This document shows, piece by piece, positions 1 to 8,913 of a stretch of DNA of 64,000 nucleotides (its first letter is position 1; every line of letters begins with the position of its first letter). The position numbers and the translations under genes are program-made. A model generated the notes under the pieces. The model was not told the origin of the DNA, did no database searches, and saw only the letters and a list, made by a program, of their open reading frames with translations. The stretch is from NCBI RefSeq assembly GCF_019645815.1, contig NZ_CP080997.1, positions 3,414,880 to 3,478,879 on the forward strand. The letters are read 5' to 3'. Source of the stretch: Mycolicibacter heraklionensis. GTDB lineage: Bacteria; Actinomycetota; Actinomycetes; Mycobacteriales; Mycobacteriaceae.

Positions 1-553
1 CCCAGCCGCGCACAAACTCGACGGCCGACAGCGGCGTCACTTCCGAGGGCTTGAGCAGCACGGCCGCGCCGGCCGCCAAGGCCGGCGGCACGTCCAGGCC
101 GGGCATCGCGAACGGGAAGTTCCACGGCGTGATGACCCCGACCAGCGGGTAGGGACGGTAGGCGGTGGTGAACCGCTTCACCCGATAAATCGGGCTGTGC
201 GCCTTGGGATGACGATCGGCGAGAAACTCCTTGGCATGAGTGGCCCAGTAGGCGATGGCGTCTGCGGTGGCGACGGCCTCCAGGCTGGCGTCGACGTGCG
301 ATTTCCCGGTCTCGGAGATCAACACCTCGGTGATGCGGTCGGCGTTGTCCAGGATCCAGCCCTGCCACTCCAACATCCAGCGCTTGCGGCCCGTCGGCCC
401 GAGCGCCTCCCATTCCGGTTGGGCTGCAACGAGTTGGGCTGCCTTGGCAGCCACCGTTTCAGGGTCATCGATCGGCACGGTGCCCGACACCGCCCCGGTG
501 GCGGGGTTGTGCACGGTGATCGTCGACTCGGCCCTGGATTGCACTGCGGTCAT
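1..553 (-). CDS. Aldehyde dehydrogenase family protein, N-terminal part (gene runs off the window)
   Basis: This is an open frame on the minus strand with ATG at 553 that is still open at base 1, so only about 184 N-terminal residues are visible. The translation begins MTAVQSRAESTITVHNPATG. It contains the NAD-binding-fold landmarks of aldehyde dehydrogenases: ITPWNFPFAMP near residue 140 and LLKPSEVTPLSA near the visible end. The family oxidises aldehydes to acids with NAD(P)+. The catalytic Cys and Glu would lie beyond the window, so activity cannot be judged. The gene is divergent from the secreted protein that starts at 760. The substrate is unknown. Confidence 0.9.
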   Translation of the reverse strand, partial: MTAVQSRAESTITVHNPATGAVSGTVPIDDPETVAAKAAQLVAAQPEWEALGPTGRKRWMLEWQGWILDNADRITEVLISETGKSHVDASLEAVATADAIAYWATHAKEFLADRHPKAHSPIYRVKRFTTAYRPYPLVGVITPWNFPFAMPGLDVPPALAAGAAVLLKPSEVTPLSAVEFVRGW

Positions 554-759
554 GTTGCGCTCCCGATCTAGACCCTGCGGAAAGGCTGTGACCTCGCCGT
601 ATGTGATCGTCAGTTGCTGGCTGGGAATTTGTCAAGGTCAAACATCGCGGGCCCTTTGCCCGAGGCACCCGGAGTACGGGGAAATCCCGGTATCCGATCA
701 GTGCGAAGTCGCCTACGGTCCGAGATGACCAGATGCTCACGCAGGGATTGGAGGGGCCG

Positions 760-1170
760 ATGACGGATTGGGTGCCGACGGGTTCTCGCCGATGGGTGGG
801 GCGTTTGGCCGTCACCGCTGCCAAAGCGGTCTCGGCCGGGGCTGCCGCGGGCATCGTCCTCGCCTGTGTACCGCTGGCCTCCGCCGACCCGGAGCCCTCA
901 ACCCAGCAGGAGCCCGCCGAGAACCAGCAGGAGCAGGACGAACAGCAGCAAAAGGGATTCTCGCCCCCGCGCCCCGATACCCCCAACAACAACCCGTCCA
1001 ACAATCCCACCAACAACGACGCCTCCAAAAAGGGCGACCTGGCGGACAAGAACTGCTGGATGTACAGCACCGGCCCCGAATGGTTCGCGCCGGGCGCCAT
1101 GCCCAGGCCTGGGCTTCCCGGGGAGAAGGTTTGGCCGTGTTACTACGTGGCGGGGCTGACCCCGCACTAG
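760..1170 (+). CDS. Secreted Asn/Gln-rich hypothetical protein
   Basis: This gene encodes 136 residues from ATG 760. I chose this start over an upstream ATG at 733 because GGAGGGG lies about 5 bases before it. The product begins MTDWVPTGSRRW, then has a hydrophobic stretch rich in Ala/Val/Leu ending ACVPLASADPEP, a typical signal peptide with cleavage probably after ASA. The mature part starts with a low-complexity segment rich in Gln, Glu, Asn and Pro (roughly residues 45-95), followed by a compact C-terminus with two Cys (CWMYST and WPCYY) that could form a disulfide. I do not recognise a domain. It is probably exported and possibly cell-wall associated. Confidence 0.75.
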   Translation: MTDWVPTGSRRWVGRLAVTAAKAVSAGAAAGIVLACVPLASADPEPSTQQEPAENQQEQDEQQQKGFSPPRPDTPNNNPSNNPTNNDASKKGDLADKNCWMYSTGPEWFAPGAMPRPGLPGEKVWPCYYVAGLTPH

Positions 1171-1215
1171 AGACATCGAAGCCCGAACCGGCTGCGCCAC
1201 CATATTGGTCTTCGG

Positions 1216-2670
1216 CTACCCGGTGGGGCCGTGTACCTCGAAGGCGGTTGTGTCGGGCTTGGCCAAGAGCTCGGTATAGCGCTCGGGCCTCCAGGGGAAC
1301 AACTCGGGCAGACCGTCCCTGCCCAGATACCAGCTGCGACAACCCGTCACCCACGTGGTGTGGGGCATCGCCGCTTTCATGTCTTCGTTGTGTTCCTTGG
1401 TGGCGACTTCGGTGGGCGCGACGGAGATCACGTGACCGTCGCGCATCTGTCCGATCCACCACATGATGAAGTCGGCCTGATGTTCGGCGATCGGGACCAA
1501 CGAATCGCTACCGATCGGCGAGTGTGGACCCATCATCATGAAGAAATTCGGGAAGCCCGGCACCCCGATCGACCGGTAGGCACGTGGGCCGTCGGCCCAC
1601 ACTTCTTCGAGACTGACTCCGCCCGCGCCGACGATCTGCAGCGGGTGGACGTACGCGTGGGCGTCGAAACCGGTGGCGAACACCAGCACGTCAAGTTCGT
1701 GCAGAATGTCCCCGGAAGTGACCACGCCCTGCGGCTCGATGCGGACGATGTCATCGGTGACGACGTCAACGCCGGATCGCTGGACGGATCGGTAGTACTG
1801 ACCGGCGAATATCTGCCGCTTGCACATCGGTTGGTCCACTGGAGTGAGCTTGGCCCGCAGTCCGGGATCCCGAACCGATAGACGCAGATTCCATCGGCAT
1901 ACCGCGTCAACCATCCGCCGCTGCCAACCCGGCTGCACGGTGGCCCGGCCCAGGACGGTTCTGAAGATCCAGCCCCAGAAGGTGTGGCCGAGCTGGTTGA
2001 ACGCCGGCCACCGGCCCATCAGTGCCTTGGTCGGCCGGCTGTATCGGAAATTGGGCCACGGAAAGATCCACTGCGCCGAACGTTGAAACACCGTCAGCGA
2101 TTTCACGCTGCCTCCGAGCGCCGAGACGATCTGCACACCCGTGGATCCGGTGCCGATCAATCCGATTCGCTTGTCCTGCAGCGGCGTCAAATGATCCCAC
2201 TGCGACGAATGAAACATCTTGCCCGCGAATGAATCCCGCCCCGGAATATCAGGCAGGCGCGGTACTCGCAAGATGCCGGTGGCGGAGATCAGCACATCGA
2301 ACGGCTCTACCTCGCCGTCAGAAGTTCGTATCCACCACCGACCGTCTCGGTATCGCGCTTCGGTCGCCTCGGTGTTGAAACGAATGCGCGCGCCAAGTGA
2401 GTGTTCCTCGGCGCAGGTCCGCAGGTATTGGTGAATCTCCGGACCCGGCGATTGAAACTTTGACCACTGATGGTTCGGCCGAAACGAGTAGCTGTAGTAG
2501 CGCGACGGCACATCGCAGTGCAATCCGGGATAGGTGTTGTCCCGCCAGGTGCCCCCGACATCGCCGGCTTGCTCGAAAACCGTGTACGACTCGATGCCGG
2601 CGGCCTGGAGTTTGATGGCCATGCAGAGCCCGGACATGCCCGCACCAATGACCGCCACCGTGGGCTTCAT
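1216..2670 (-). CDS. Flavin-containing / Baeyer-Villiger-type monooxygenase
   Basis: This gene encodes 484 residues from ATG 2670. The open frame extends further upstream, but that part is read-through toward the tmRNA gene and does not resemble protein. The FAD-binding Rossmann motif GAGMSG is at residues 9-14, followed by the GGTWRDNTYPG segment typical of the family. The Baeyer-Villiger fingerprint FxGxxxHxxxWD is present as FAGKMFHSSQWD (148-159). The NADPH Rossmann motif GTGSTG is at 173-178. Such enzymes use NADPH and O2 to insert oxygen next to a ketone or to oxygenate N or S atoms. The substrate is unknown. The gene stands alone and converges on the secreted protein. Confidence 0.88.
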   Translation of the reverse strand: MKPTVAVIGAGMSGLCMAIKLQAAGIESYTVFEQAGDVGGTWRDNTYPGLHCDVPSRYYSYSFRPNHQWSKFQSPGPEIHQYLRTCAEEHSLGARIRFNTEATEARYRDGRWWIRTSDGEVEPFDVLISATGILRVPRLPDIPGRDSFAGKMFHSSQWDHLTPLQDKRIGLIGTGSTGVQIVSALGGSVKSLTVFQRSAQWIFPWPNFRYSRPTKALMGRWPAFNQLGHTFWGWIFRTVLGRATVQPGWQRRMVDAVCRWNLRLSVRDPGLRAKLTPVDQPMCKRQIFAGQYYRSVQRSGVDVVTDDIVRIEPQGVVTSGDILHELDVLVFATGFDAHAYVHPLQIVGAGGVSLEEVWADGPRAYRSIGVPGFPNFFMMMGPHSPIGSDSLVPIAEHQADFIMWWIGQMRDGHVISVAPTEVATKEHNEDMKAAMPHTTWVTGCRSWYLGRDGLPELFPWRPERYTELLAKPDTTAFEVHGPTG

Positions 2671-2823
2671 GCGACGACGGTACGCCGCCACACGCCGGTC
2701 GTTACCCGAAATCAGGTTGAGTGAACAAAGGCCACGCCGACATCTCCCGCCAACGAGACGTTGACGTGATGTCGACGGGGCCTCTGCTGAGCAATTTATC
2801 CGCTCTGAACTGCCATTTTGTTG

Positions 2824-3212
2824 TGGAGCTGCCGGGAATCGAACCCGGGTCCTACGGCATTCCCTCAAGACTTCTCCGTGCGCAGTTCGCTATGCCTCTA
2901 CTTGGATCTCCCGGTCACGCGAACAAGCCGAGATGACGATCCCAGTCGCTGTTGGTGTCCCGATAAATCCCGCGACCGGACGTATCGGTGGATCCCTCTA
3001 GTCGATGCCAGGGTCCGGGCCGAGGGAGGTCCCGGTCTGACAGGCCCGCTATCGCTTAGGCAGCGAGAGCGAAGTCGCTCTGAAGAGCGACCTTAGCCGG
3101 AGTAAGTGCAACCTTGGCGCTTACTTGGTTACAGCGACGCTTACGGTGGTCTCCTGCCTGCACCGGCACGCTTCCCTTGATTCGACACACGCAGTCGAAA
3201 CCTTTCAGCCCC
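2824..3212 (-). ncRNA. ssrA: tmRNA (ssrA), 389 nt, with extended tag frame
   Basis: On the minus strand the RNA begins GGGGCTGAAAGGTTTCGAC, the conserved tmRNA 5' end, and finishes with the T-arm GGGTTCGATTCCCGG and CAGCTCCA. The 5' GGGGCUG pairs with 3' CAGCUCC to form the acceptor stem. The bases after the discriminator are CAA, so CCA is not encoded. tmRNA is charged with alanine and, together with SmpB, rescues stalled ribosomes by adding a degradation tag. The rest, including the CCACCGTAAGCG core and the pseudoknot region, closely follows the M. tuberculosis RNA as I remember it. The main difference is 24 extra bases in the tag frame. smpB lies about 0.9 kb upstream on the same strand. 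Confidence 0.96.
3056..3118 (-). other. tmRNA proteolysis-tag frame, 20 codons plus stop
   Basis: Aligning the flank AAGTAAGC-GCC with the M. tuberculosis AAATAAGC-GCC places the resume codon at GCC 3118-3116. Reading to TAA at 3058-3056 gives AKVALTPAKVALQSDFALAA. The mycobacterial tags I know are 12 residues (ADSHQRDYALAA type). The C-terminal ALAA degron is kept. The peptide AKVAL occurs twice, separated by Thr-Pro. The two 15-base coding units differ only at three third-codon positions. The exact resume codon is inferred by homology. Confidence 0.8.
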
Positions 3213-3229
3213 CTGTCTTGGGTAGTTCT

Positions 3230-3246
3230 CCGCCGACGGTCGGCGG
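3230..3246. promoter_or_regulatory. Perfect inverted repeat upstream of ssrA
   Basis: CCGCCGA-CGG-TCGGCGG is a perfect 7-bp-arm inverted repeat centred about 26 bases upstream of the tmRNA 5' end, in the region expected between the -35 and -10 boxes. A weak -10-like TACCCA on the minus strand lies just downstream. It could be an operator or part of a terminator for the gene ending at 3311, but there is no U-tract. Confidence 0.35.
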
Positions 3247-3310
3247 ACACTTCATGGTACGCGGTTCCAACGACAGACCGGCGCCCGTTCATTCCCTCGG
3301 CACCGCACCG

Positions 3311-4155
3311 TCACCGCGCGGTGATCATCGCCACCGACACGATGGCCAGCACCATGCCCACCACCTGCCCGCGGTGCACCCGTTCGCGCAGCACCACAAT
3401 GGCCAGCACCACCGTGACCGCCGGGAACAGCGAGATCAGCACGCTGGCCAACGACAGGTCCGACCCCCGCAGCGCCAGCAGCATCGCGACGTTGGCCGCG
3501 GAGTCAGACAGCCCCGCCACCAGCGCCAGTTTCAACGGCCGGCCGGTGGGCACGCGCAATTCACGCGCCCCGGTCGCCGCGGTGAACACCAGCACCGCGG
3601 CCGCCACCCGCGCGAACGCCAACGGCCACAGGCCGGAGTCATCCGGCGCCTCGTGGATGAACACGAAGTCCAAGCCGAACGCCACCCCGGCGCCGACCGT
3701 CAGCCAGGCCACCTTGCGGGTGAACTGGTGCGGCCGGATGTCCTCGTCGGTGGCCTGCCTGCTCACCAGGGCCACCGCCAGCAGCGCCAGCACGATCCCG
3801 CCGTCGGCCACCAGCCCGGGCCGCTCCCCCTGGATCAAGCCGATCACGACCGGCACCCCGGCCGTCAGCACCGCCGAGATCGGCGACACCACCGAGATCG
3901 GACCCGCACCCAGCGCGGCATAGAACCACCAGCCGCCCAAGCCCAGCGCGACACCGGAGGCCAGGCCCCAGCCGATCGCCCCGCCGGAATCGGTCCGCCC
4001 ACCCCGATGGCGAACGCGCCCAGCAACACCAGCGCCACCGGGTAGGAGACCAGTACCACCCGCAGCGCGGGTACGCGGCGCGCCGCGAGACCACCGGCGA
4101 AATCGCTGACCCCGAAACCGGCCGCTGACAACAGCGCCAGGACGGCGCCGGTCAC
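3311..4155 (-). pseudogene. EamA/DMT-family transporter with an apparent frameshift
   Basis: The N-terminal part reads from GTG 4155 ([20 protein letters not shown]..., continuing LVLLGAFAIGVGGP). The rest is in another frame (SGGAIGWGLASGVALGLGGW... to the stop at 3311). Together they make a complete membrane protein of about 281 residues with roughly ten hydrophobic segments, typical of EamA drug/metabolite transporters. The switch occurs near 3985-4010, and 845 bases is one short of a whole number of codons, so one base seems to be missing. It is either a recent inactivating mutation or a sequencing error. The GTG overlaps the smpB stop (GTGA), suggesting co-transcription. The transported substrate is unknown. 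Confidence 0.75.
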
Positions 4156-4652
4156 ATGCCCTTGGCGCGCCGGCCCAGCGCCCGAGTGACTTCGCGCTGC
4201 GCGTCACGCCGGGCGAGGTCCTGCCGCTTGTCGTGAGCCTGCTTGCCGCGCGCCAGCGCCAATTCGACCTTCACCTTGCCTTCGGTGAAGTACACCGACA
4301 GCGGCACCAGGGTGAGATTGCCGTCGCGGATCTTGCCGATCAGCATGTCGATCTGGCGTCGATGCAACAGCAGCTTGCGGGTGCGTCGCGGGTCGTGATT
4401 GGTCCAGGTGCCGTGGTGGTACTCGGGAATGTGCATGTTGCGCAGCCACACTTCCCCGTCGTCGACGGTGGCGTACGCATCGACCAGTGAGGCCTGCCCG
4501 GCTCGCAGGCTCTTCACCTCGGTGCCCACCAGCGACACTCCCGCCTCGTACACGTCGAGAATCGAGTAGTTGTGTCGCGCTTTGCGATTCGACGCGACGA
4601 TCTGTTTGTCTGGCTTCTTCTTGCTGCCCTTGTCCGCCGATTTCTTGGCCAT
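4152..4652 (-). CDS. smpB: SsrA-binding protein SmpB
   Basis: This gene encodes 166 residues, close to the usual 155-165. SmpB binds the tRNA-like domain of tmRNA and delivers it to stalled ribosomes. The sequence has the family core: [37 protein letters not shown] and [14 protein letters not shown]. The basic C-terminal tail ([20 protein letters not shown]) is the part that enters the empty mRNA channel. A Lys-rich N-terminal extension, [16 protein letters not shown], precedes the core. It lies 2 bases downstream of ftsX, and its partner ssrA follows on the same strand. Confidence 0.98.
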   Translation of the reverse strand: MAKKSADKGSKKKPDKQIVASNRKARHNYSILDVYEAGVSLVGTEVKSLRAGQASLVDAYATVDDGEVWLRNMHIPEYHHGTWTNHDPRRTRKLLLHRRQIDMLIGKIRDGNLTLVPLSVYFTEGKVKVELALARGKQAHDKRQDLARRDAQREVTRALGRRAKGM

Positions 4653-4654
4653 CG

Positions 4655-5548
4655 CTACCGCCGCACGTACAGCCGGAGCGTCACGTATGCGGTCGCTCCG
4701 GCCATCGCCGCGCCCAGCAACAGCAGGATCGGCGCGATGTAGAGGATGTCGGCGTAGTCGATTCGCGCGATCAGATGCGCTTGATAGAACTGGCTGAGCG
4801 CGTTGTCGAGGAACAGTGCTCGCACCACGATCAACCCGATGATCGCGATGATGACACCCACCGTCGCGGCCAGCACCGCCTCCACCAGGAATGGCAGCTG
4901 GGTGTACCAGCGACTGGCGCCCACCAGGCGCATGATGGAGACCTCGGTGCGCCGGGTATAGGCCGCGACCTGAACCATGTTGGCGATCAACAACACCGCC
5001 CCGACCGCCTGCACCAGGGCGACCGCGAACGCGGCACTGCTGAGTCCGTCAAGCACGGCGAACAATCGGTCGATCAGCTTCTTCTGGTTGAGCACGCTGA
5101 GCACACCGGGCTGGCTCTGCATCGCGGCGTCGAATTCCTTGCTCTGCTCCGGGTTTTCCAGCTTGACGATGAACGACGCCGGGAACGAGTCCTTGCTCGC
5201 GACGTCCTTGAACTCGGGGAACTTGCGGATGGCGTCGGCATACGCGTCGTCGGCGTTGAGGTAGCGCACCGACTTCACGTCATTGCGTGTCTCGATCTGT
5301 TCGCGCAGTGCCTTGCACGCCTGACCTTCGCAGTTCGGGTCGTCGGCGGCGATGTCGGGGTTCAGGAAGACCTGCGATTCCACCCGGTCCAGGTAGATGT
5401 TGCGGGACTGATCGGCCAGGCGCACCACCAGCAGGCCGCCGCCGAACAGCCCGATCGAAATGGCCGTGGTGAGGATCATCGCCACCGTCATGGTGACGTT
5501 GCGGCGCAGGCCGGTCATGACCTCGTTGAACAGGAACCCAAAGCGCAC
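4655..5548 (-). CDS. ftsX: Cell division ABC transporter permease FtsX
   Basis: I set the start at GTG 5548 (297 residues, [10 protein letters not shown]). It lies 1 base after the ftsE stop and matches the M. tuberculosis length I recall. The open frame extends 8 codons further into ftsE. The layout is an N-terminal membrane helix (about residues 20-45), a large extracytoplasmic domain containing one Cys pair (CEGQACKAL), then three C-terminal helices with the FtsX permease core ([18 protein letters not shown]). FtsX works with FtsE at the septum to activate peptidoglycan hydrolases such as RipC. It belongs to the ftsE-ftsX-smpB operon. Confidence 0.96.
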   Translation of the reverse strand: MRFGFLFNEVMTGLRRNVTMTVAMILTTAISIGLFGGGLLVVRLADQSRNIYLDRVESQVFLNPDIAADDPNCEGQACKALREQIETRNDVKSVRYLNADDAYADAIRKFPEFKDVASKDSFPASFIVKLENPEQSKEFDAAMQSQPGVLSVLNQKKLIDRLFAVLDGLSSAAFAVALVQAVGAVLLIANMVQVAAYTRRTEVSIMRLVGASRWYTQLPFLVEAVLAATVGVIIAIIGLIVVRALFLDNALSQFYQAHLIARIDYADILYIAPILLLLGAAMAGATAYVTLRLYVRR

Positions 5549-5549
5549 G

Positions 5550-6239
5550 TCAGCGATCCATTCCGTAGACACCGCGCTGTTCGTCGCGCACCAGCCGGCC
5601 CAGCGAAAGCTCGACGACGCGCTGGCGCATCGAGTCGACGATGTGGTGGTCGTGGGTCGCCATCAGCACCGTGGTGCCGGTGCGGTTGATCCGCTCCAGC
5701 AGGTCCATGATGTCCTCACTTGTTTCCGGGTCGAGGTTCCCGGTCGGCTCGTCGGCCAGCAGCACCAGGGGCCGGTTGACAAAGGCGCGAGCGATCGCCA
5801 CCCGCTGCTGTTCGCCGCCGGACAGTTCGCCCGGCAGCCGGTTGGCTTTGCCGGACAACCCGACCATCTCCAGCACTTCGGGGACCACCCGGTTGATCAT
5901 CTCCGGCTTCTTGCCGATGACCTCGAGAGCGAACGCGACGTTTTCGAACACCGTCTTCTGCTGCAACAAGCGGAAGTCCTGGAACACGCAGCCGAGCACC
6001 TGGCGCAGGCTGGGGATGTGGCGGCCGGGCAGCTTGTTGACGTGGAACTTCGACACCTGAATGTCGCCCGAGGTGGGTGTCTCCTCGGCCAGCAGCAGTC
6101 GCATGAACGTCGACTTGCCCGAGCCGGACGGGCCGATCAGGAACACGAACTCGCCCTTGTCGATCTTGACATTGATATTGTCCAGCGCCGGCCGGGCCGA
6201 CGATTTGTACTGCTTGGTGACATGGTCGAGCGTGATCAT
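5550..6239 (-). CDS. ftsE: Cell division ATP-binding protein FtsE
   Basis: This gene encodes 229 residues from ATG 6239; a GTG one codon earlier is the alternative start. It is an ABC ATPase with Walker [10 protein letters not shown] (about residues 36-44), the Q-loop in [10 protein letters not shown], the signature [14 protein letters not shown], Walker [11 protein letters not shown] and the switch His in ATHDHH. FtsE dimerises under FtsX and couples ATP binding to cell-wall hydrolase activation during division. The stop is followed after one base by the ftsX start. Confidence 0.97.
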   Translation of the reverse strand: MITLDHVTKQYKSSARPALDNINVKIDKGEFVFLIGPSGSGKSTFMRLLLAEETPTSGDIQVSKFHVNKLPGRHIPSLRQVLGCVFQDFRLLQQKTVFENVAFALEVIGKKPEMINRVVPEVLEMVGLSGKANRLPGELSGGEQQRVAIARAFVNRPLVLLADEPTGNLDPETSEDIMDLLERINRTGTTVLMATHDHHIVDSMRQRVVELSLGRLVRDEQRGVYGMDR

Positions 6240-6252
6240 CACGGCACGCAGT

Positions 6253-6798
6253 TTAGCCGTGTGAGGCGCCCGGGCCCGCCGGGGACGCGGGTGTCGCCGG
6301 GCCAGGCACGGGCTGTCGCGCTCCGGGAGGCGCCGACGGGGACGTCGTAGGCGCCGGGGAGTTCGAGGGTCCGGGTTCCTCCGACGGAGCCGGGGCCGGC
6401 GGTGGGCACAGCGGCGGACAGAACGGGAACCCCGGCACCGGTGTCGGCGGTTCGCTGACCGACGGCTCTGTCGGGGCGGGGGGCTCGGTCGTGGTGGGCG
6501 TCGGGGTGACGGTCTCGGTGATGGTCACCGGCGGCTGTTGCAGCTTGGTACGCGGCACCCAGGTATAGGCCGGGTCGGGAATGAAGCCCGGCGGCACCAC
6601 CTGCGGAGCGGGCGGCGGCTTCGGCTCCTCCCGGTAGGTGTCGTAGACCCACCACACCGCGGCGAAGGCGATGATCAGCGCCACCGTGGAGGTGCGGACC
6701 CGGCCGCCGAACAGATGCTCCGGCCATTTCCATCGCTTGCCGGCCGACCGGTCCGGCTGCTCCGGGGTGTCGGCGGGCTTTCTGATGCTGAGCTTCAC
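6253..6798 (-). CDS. Proline-rich single-pass membrane protein
   Basis: This gene encodes 181 residues. A short basic cytoplasmic N-terminus ([13 protein letters not shown]...) is followed by one membrane helix ([17 protein letters not shown], about residues 38-56), then an extracytoplasmic tail dominated by Pro, Thr, Ser and Ala, with two Cys in [11 protein letters not shown]. tuberculosis has a comparable proline-rich protein in the same place upstream of ftsE. Conserved linkage suggests a role in the envelope or division, but no function is known to me. Its ATG overlaps the stop of the MscS gene (ATGA), so the genes are translationally coupled. Confidence 0.85.
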   Translation of the reverse strand: MKLSIRKPADTPEQPDRSAGKRWKWPEHLFGGRVRTSTVALIIAFAAVWWVYDTYREEPKPPPAPQVVPPGFIPDPAYTWVPRTKLQQPPVTITETVTPTPTTTEPPAPTEPSVSEPPTPVPGFPFCPPLCPPPAPAPSEEPGPSNSPAPTTSPSAPPGARQPVPGPATPASPAGPGASHG

Positions 6799-7712
6799 AG
6801 CGTCTCCACCGGTTTGACGTCGCCGGCGGTGACAACGCCGGCCGACGCCAGTGCCCGCACCACCTGGATGCGCAGCCGGCGTCCTACCTCGAATTGCTTC
6901 CCGGGCAGGGTGCGGGCCACCATCCGCAGGTTGACGACACCGAGTTCGATGCTCTCCACCCCCATGATGGACGGCTGGTCCAGCAGCAGGTCCCGCAGCG
7001 GGGCGTCGGCCTCGCGGGCGTTCTCACACACTTGGTGCAGAACCTCGTTGACCCGGGTCAGGTCGGCGCTGGTGGGCACCGGGATGTCGACGACGGCGCG
7101 CGCCCAGTCCTTGGACAGGTTCAGGGACCGGACGATGTTGCCGTTCGGGACGTTGTAGACCTCGCCGTTGGGGGTGCGCAGCTTCGTCACCCGCAACGTG
7201 ACCTCCTCGACGGTCCCGAGCGCCTCCGTCGGCGCACCCGCCATGGACAGCTGCACCAGATCGCCGAAGCCGTACTGCTTTTCGGTGATGATGAAGAACC
7301 CGCTCAGCAGATCCTGCACCAGCTTCTGGGCGCCGAAACCGATCGCGCCACCCAGCACCGCCGCCGGCCCCACCAACGAGCCGATCGGAATGTCGAGGAT
7401 GCTGGTGATCTGGACGGCGACCATCACGCACAGCAGCACCACCGACACCCACGAGATCACCGAGGCGACTGCCTGGCGGTGCTTGGAGGCCTCCGAACGC
7501 ACCAGCGCGTCACTGGCCTGGAAACCGTGTTCCAGCCTCCGGGTGACGCGGCGCGCCGCCCAGGTGATGAACCGCGAGGCCAGCACCGCCCCGATCAGCA
7601 GCAGGACGATCCGCAAACCCTTGGTGATGACCCACTCGCCGATCTCACCGCGCCACAGGGCGTGCCAGCGCTGTCCCGGGGAGAAGGCCAAGACCATGCG
7701 CTCAGTCGCCAT
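6795..7712 (-). CDS. MscS-family mechanosensitive channel protein
   Basis: This gene encodes 305 residues from ATG 7712, which overlaps the prfB 3' end by 11 bases; ATG 7697 is the alternative start. The N-terminus has membrane helices ([43 protein letters not shown]). They are followed by the MscS pore helix and beta domain ([55 protein letters not shown]). These channels release solutes on hypo-osmotic shock. The gene sits between prfB and the ftsEX cluster, as in M. tuberculosis. Confidence 0.88.
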   Translation of the reverse strand: MATERMVLAFSPGQRWHALWRGEIGEWVITKGLRIVLLLIGAVLASRFITWAARRVTRRLEHGFQASDALVRSEASKHRQAVASVISWVSVVLLCVMVAVQITSILDIPIGSLVGPAAVLGGAIGFGAQKLVQDLLSGFFIITEKQYGFGDLVQLSMAGAPTEALGTVEEVTLRVTKLRTPNGEVYNVPNGNIVRSLNLSKDWARAVVDIPVPTSADLTRVNEVLHQVCENAREADAPLRDLLLDQPSIMGVESIELGVVNLRMVARTLPGKQFEVGRRLRIQVVRALASAGVVTAGDVKPVETL

Positions 7713-8817
7713 CCGGGGAGTTGCGCCACCGGATCCCGGCTTCGAGGAATCCGTCGATGTCGCCGTCGAGCACCGCGGCCGGGTTGCCGACTTCGTACTC
7801 GGTACGCAGGTCCTTGACCATCTGATACGGGTGCAGCACATAGGAGCGCATCTGGTTGCCCCATGAGCTGCCGCCGTCGCCCTTGAGCGCGTCCATCTCG
7901 GCTCGCTCCTCCTGGCGTTTGCGTTCCATCAGCTTCGCCTGCAGCACCCGCATCGCCGAAACCTTGTTCTGCAGCTGCGACTTCTCGTTCTGACAGGTGA
8001 CGACGATCCCGGTGGGGATGTGGGTGAGCCGCACCGCCGAGTCGGTGGTGTTCACCGACTGTCCGCCCGGTCCGCTGGAGCGGTAGACGTCGACCCGGAC
8101 GTCGCCCTCGGGGATGTCGATGTGGTCGGTGGTCTCGACCACCGGCAACACCTCGACCTCGGCGAACGACGTCTGTCGGCGCCCCTGGTTGTCGAACGGG
8201 CTGATCCGCACCAGCCGGTGGGTGCCCTGTTCCACCGAGAGGGTGCCGTAAGCGAAGGGTGCGTGCACCGCGAACGTGGCGCTCTTGATGCCGGCCTCTT
8301 CGGCGTAGGAGGTGTCGAACACCTCGACGCCGTAGTTGTGCTGCTCGGCCCAGCGGATGTACATCCGCATCAGCATCTCGGCCCAGTCCGCGGCGTCCAC
8401 GCCGCCGGCTCCGGAGCGGATCGTGACCAGTGCCTCGCGCTCGTCGTACTCACCCGAGAGCAGGGTGCGGACTTCCATGGTCTCGATGTCGGTTCGCAGC
8501 GAGGCGAGCTCGGCGTCGGCTTCGGCCAGCGCGTCGGCGGCGGCCGAGCCCTCTTCCTCGGCCGCCATCTCGTAGAGCACCGGCAGGTCGTCGAGGCGGC
8601 GGCGCAGTTCCTCGATACGGCGCAGCTCCCCCTGAGCGTGCGACAACTCACTGGTCACGCGCTGGGCGCGGGCCTGGTCGTCCCACAGGTTCGGGTCAGA
8701 CGCCTCGTGCTCGAGTTTGTCGATGCGGCTGCGCAGTCCGTCGACGTCAACCACCCGCTCCACCGTGGTCAAGGTGGCGTCGAGGGCGGCGATGTCGGGC
8801 TGGCGGTCTGGTTCCAC
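7702..8817 (-). CDS. prfB: Peptide chain release factor 2
   Basis: This gene encodes 371 residues from GTG 8817 ([16 protein letters not shown]). The open frame continues far upstream through antisense of fprA, which is not coding here. RF2 recognises UGA and UAA stop codons. It carries the SPF tripeptide anticodon (RISPFDNQ) and the catalytic GGQ loop ([20 protein letters not shown]). Unlike E. coli prfB there is no internal UGA, so no programmed frameshift is needed. The gene diverges from fprA with a 96-base gap. Confidence 0.96.
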   Translation of the reverse strand: MEPDRQPDIAALDATLTTVERVVDVDGLRSRIDKLEHEASDPNLWDDQARAQRVTSELSHAQGELRRIEELRRRLDDLPVLYEMAAEEEGSAAADALAEADAELASLRTDIETMEVRTLLSGEYDEREALVTIRSGAGGVDAADWAEMLMRMYIRWAEQHNYGVEVFDTSYAEEAGIKSATFAVHAPFAYGTLSVEQGTHRLVRISPFDNQGRRQTSFAEVEVLPVVETTDHIDIPEGDVRVDVYRSSGPGGQSVNTTDSAVRLTHIPTGIVVTCQNEKSQLQNKVSAMRVLQAKLMERKRQEERAEMDALKGDGGSSWGNQMRSYVLHPYQMVKDLRTEYEVGNPAAVLDGDIDGFLEAGIRWRNSPDGD

Positions 8818-8913
8818 GTTTATCGAGGTTACCGGCGGCCATTGGCGCGCGACCTCTAGCATCGGGGTTACGCGGGTGCATGAACGACTTCCGAGGAGAA
8901 AGAAGGTTCGAGG

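Noticed and set aside
2668..2868. N-terminal extension of the monooxygenase frame toward the tmRNA gene
   Set aside because: The upstream residues (MRECRRTRVRFPAAP...) are antisense or through-reading of tmRNA sequence; the FAD motif begins right after ATG 2670.
3311..4207. A 298-residue single-frame version of the EamA protein starting at 4207
   Set aside because: Its first 75 residues are Arg/Gly-rich and lie inside smpB; the real N-terminus is in another frame from GTG 4155.
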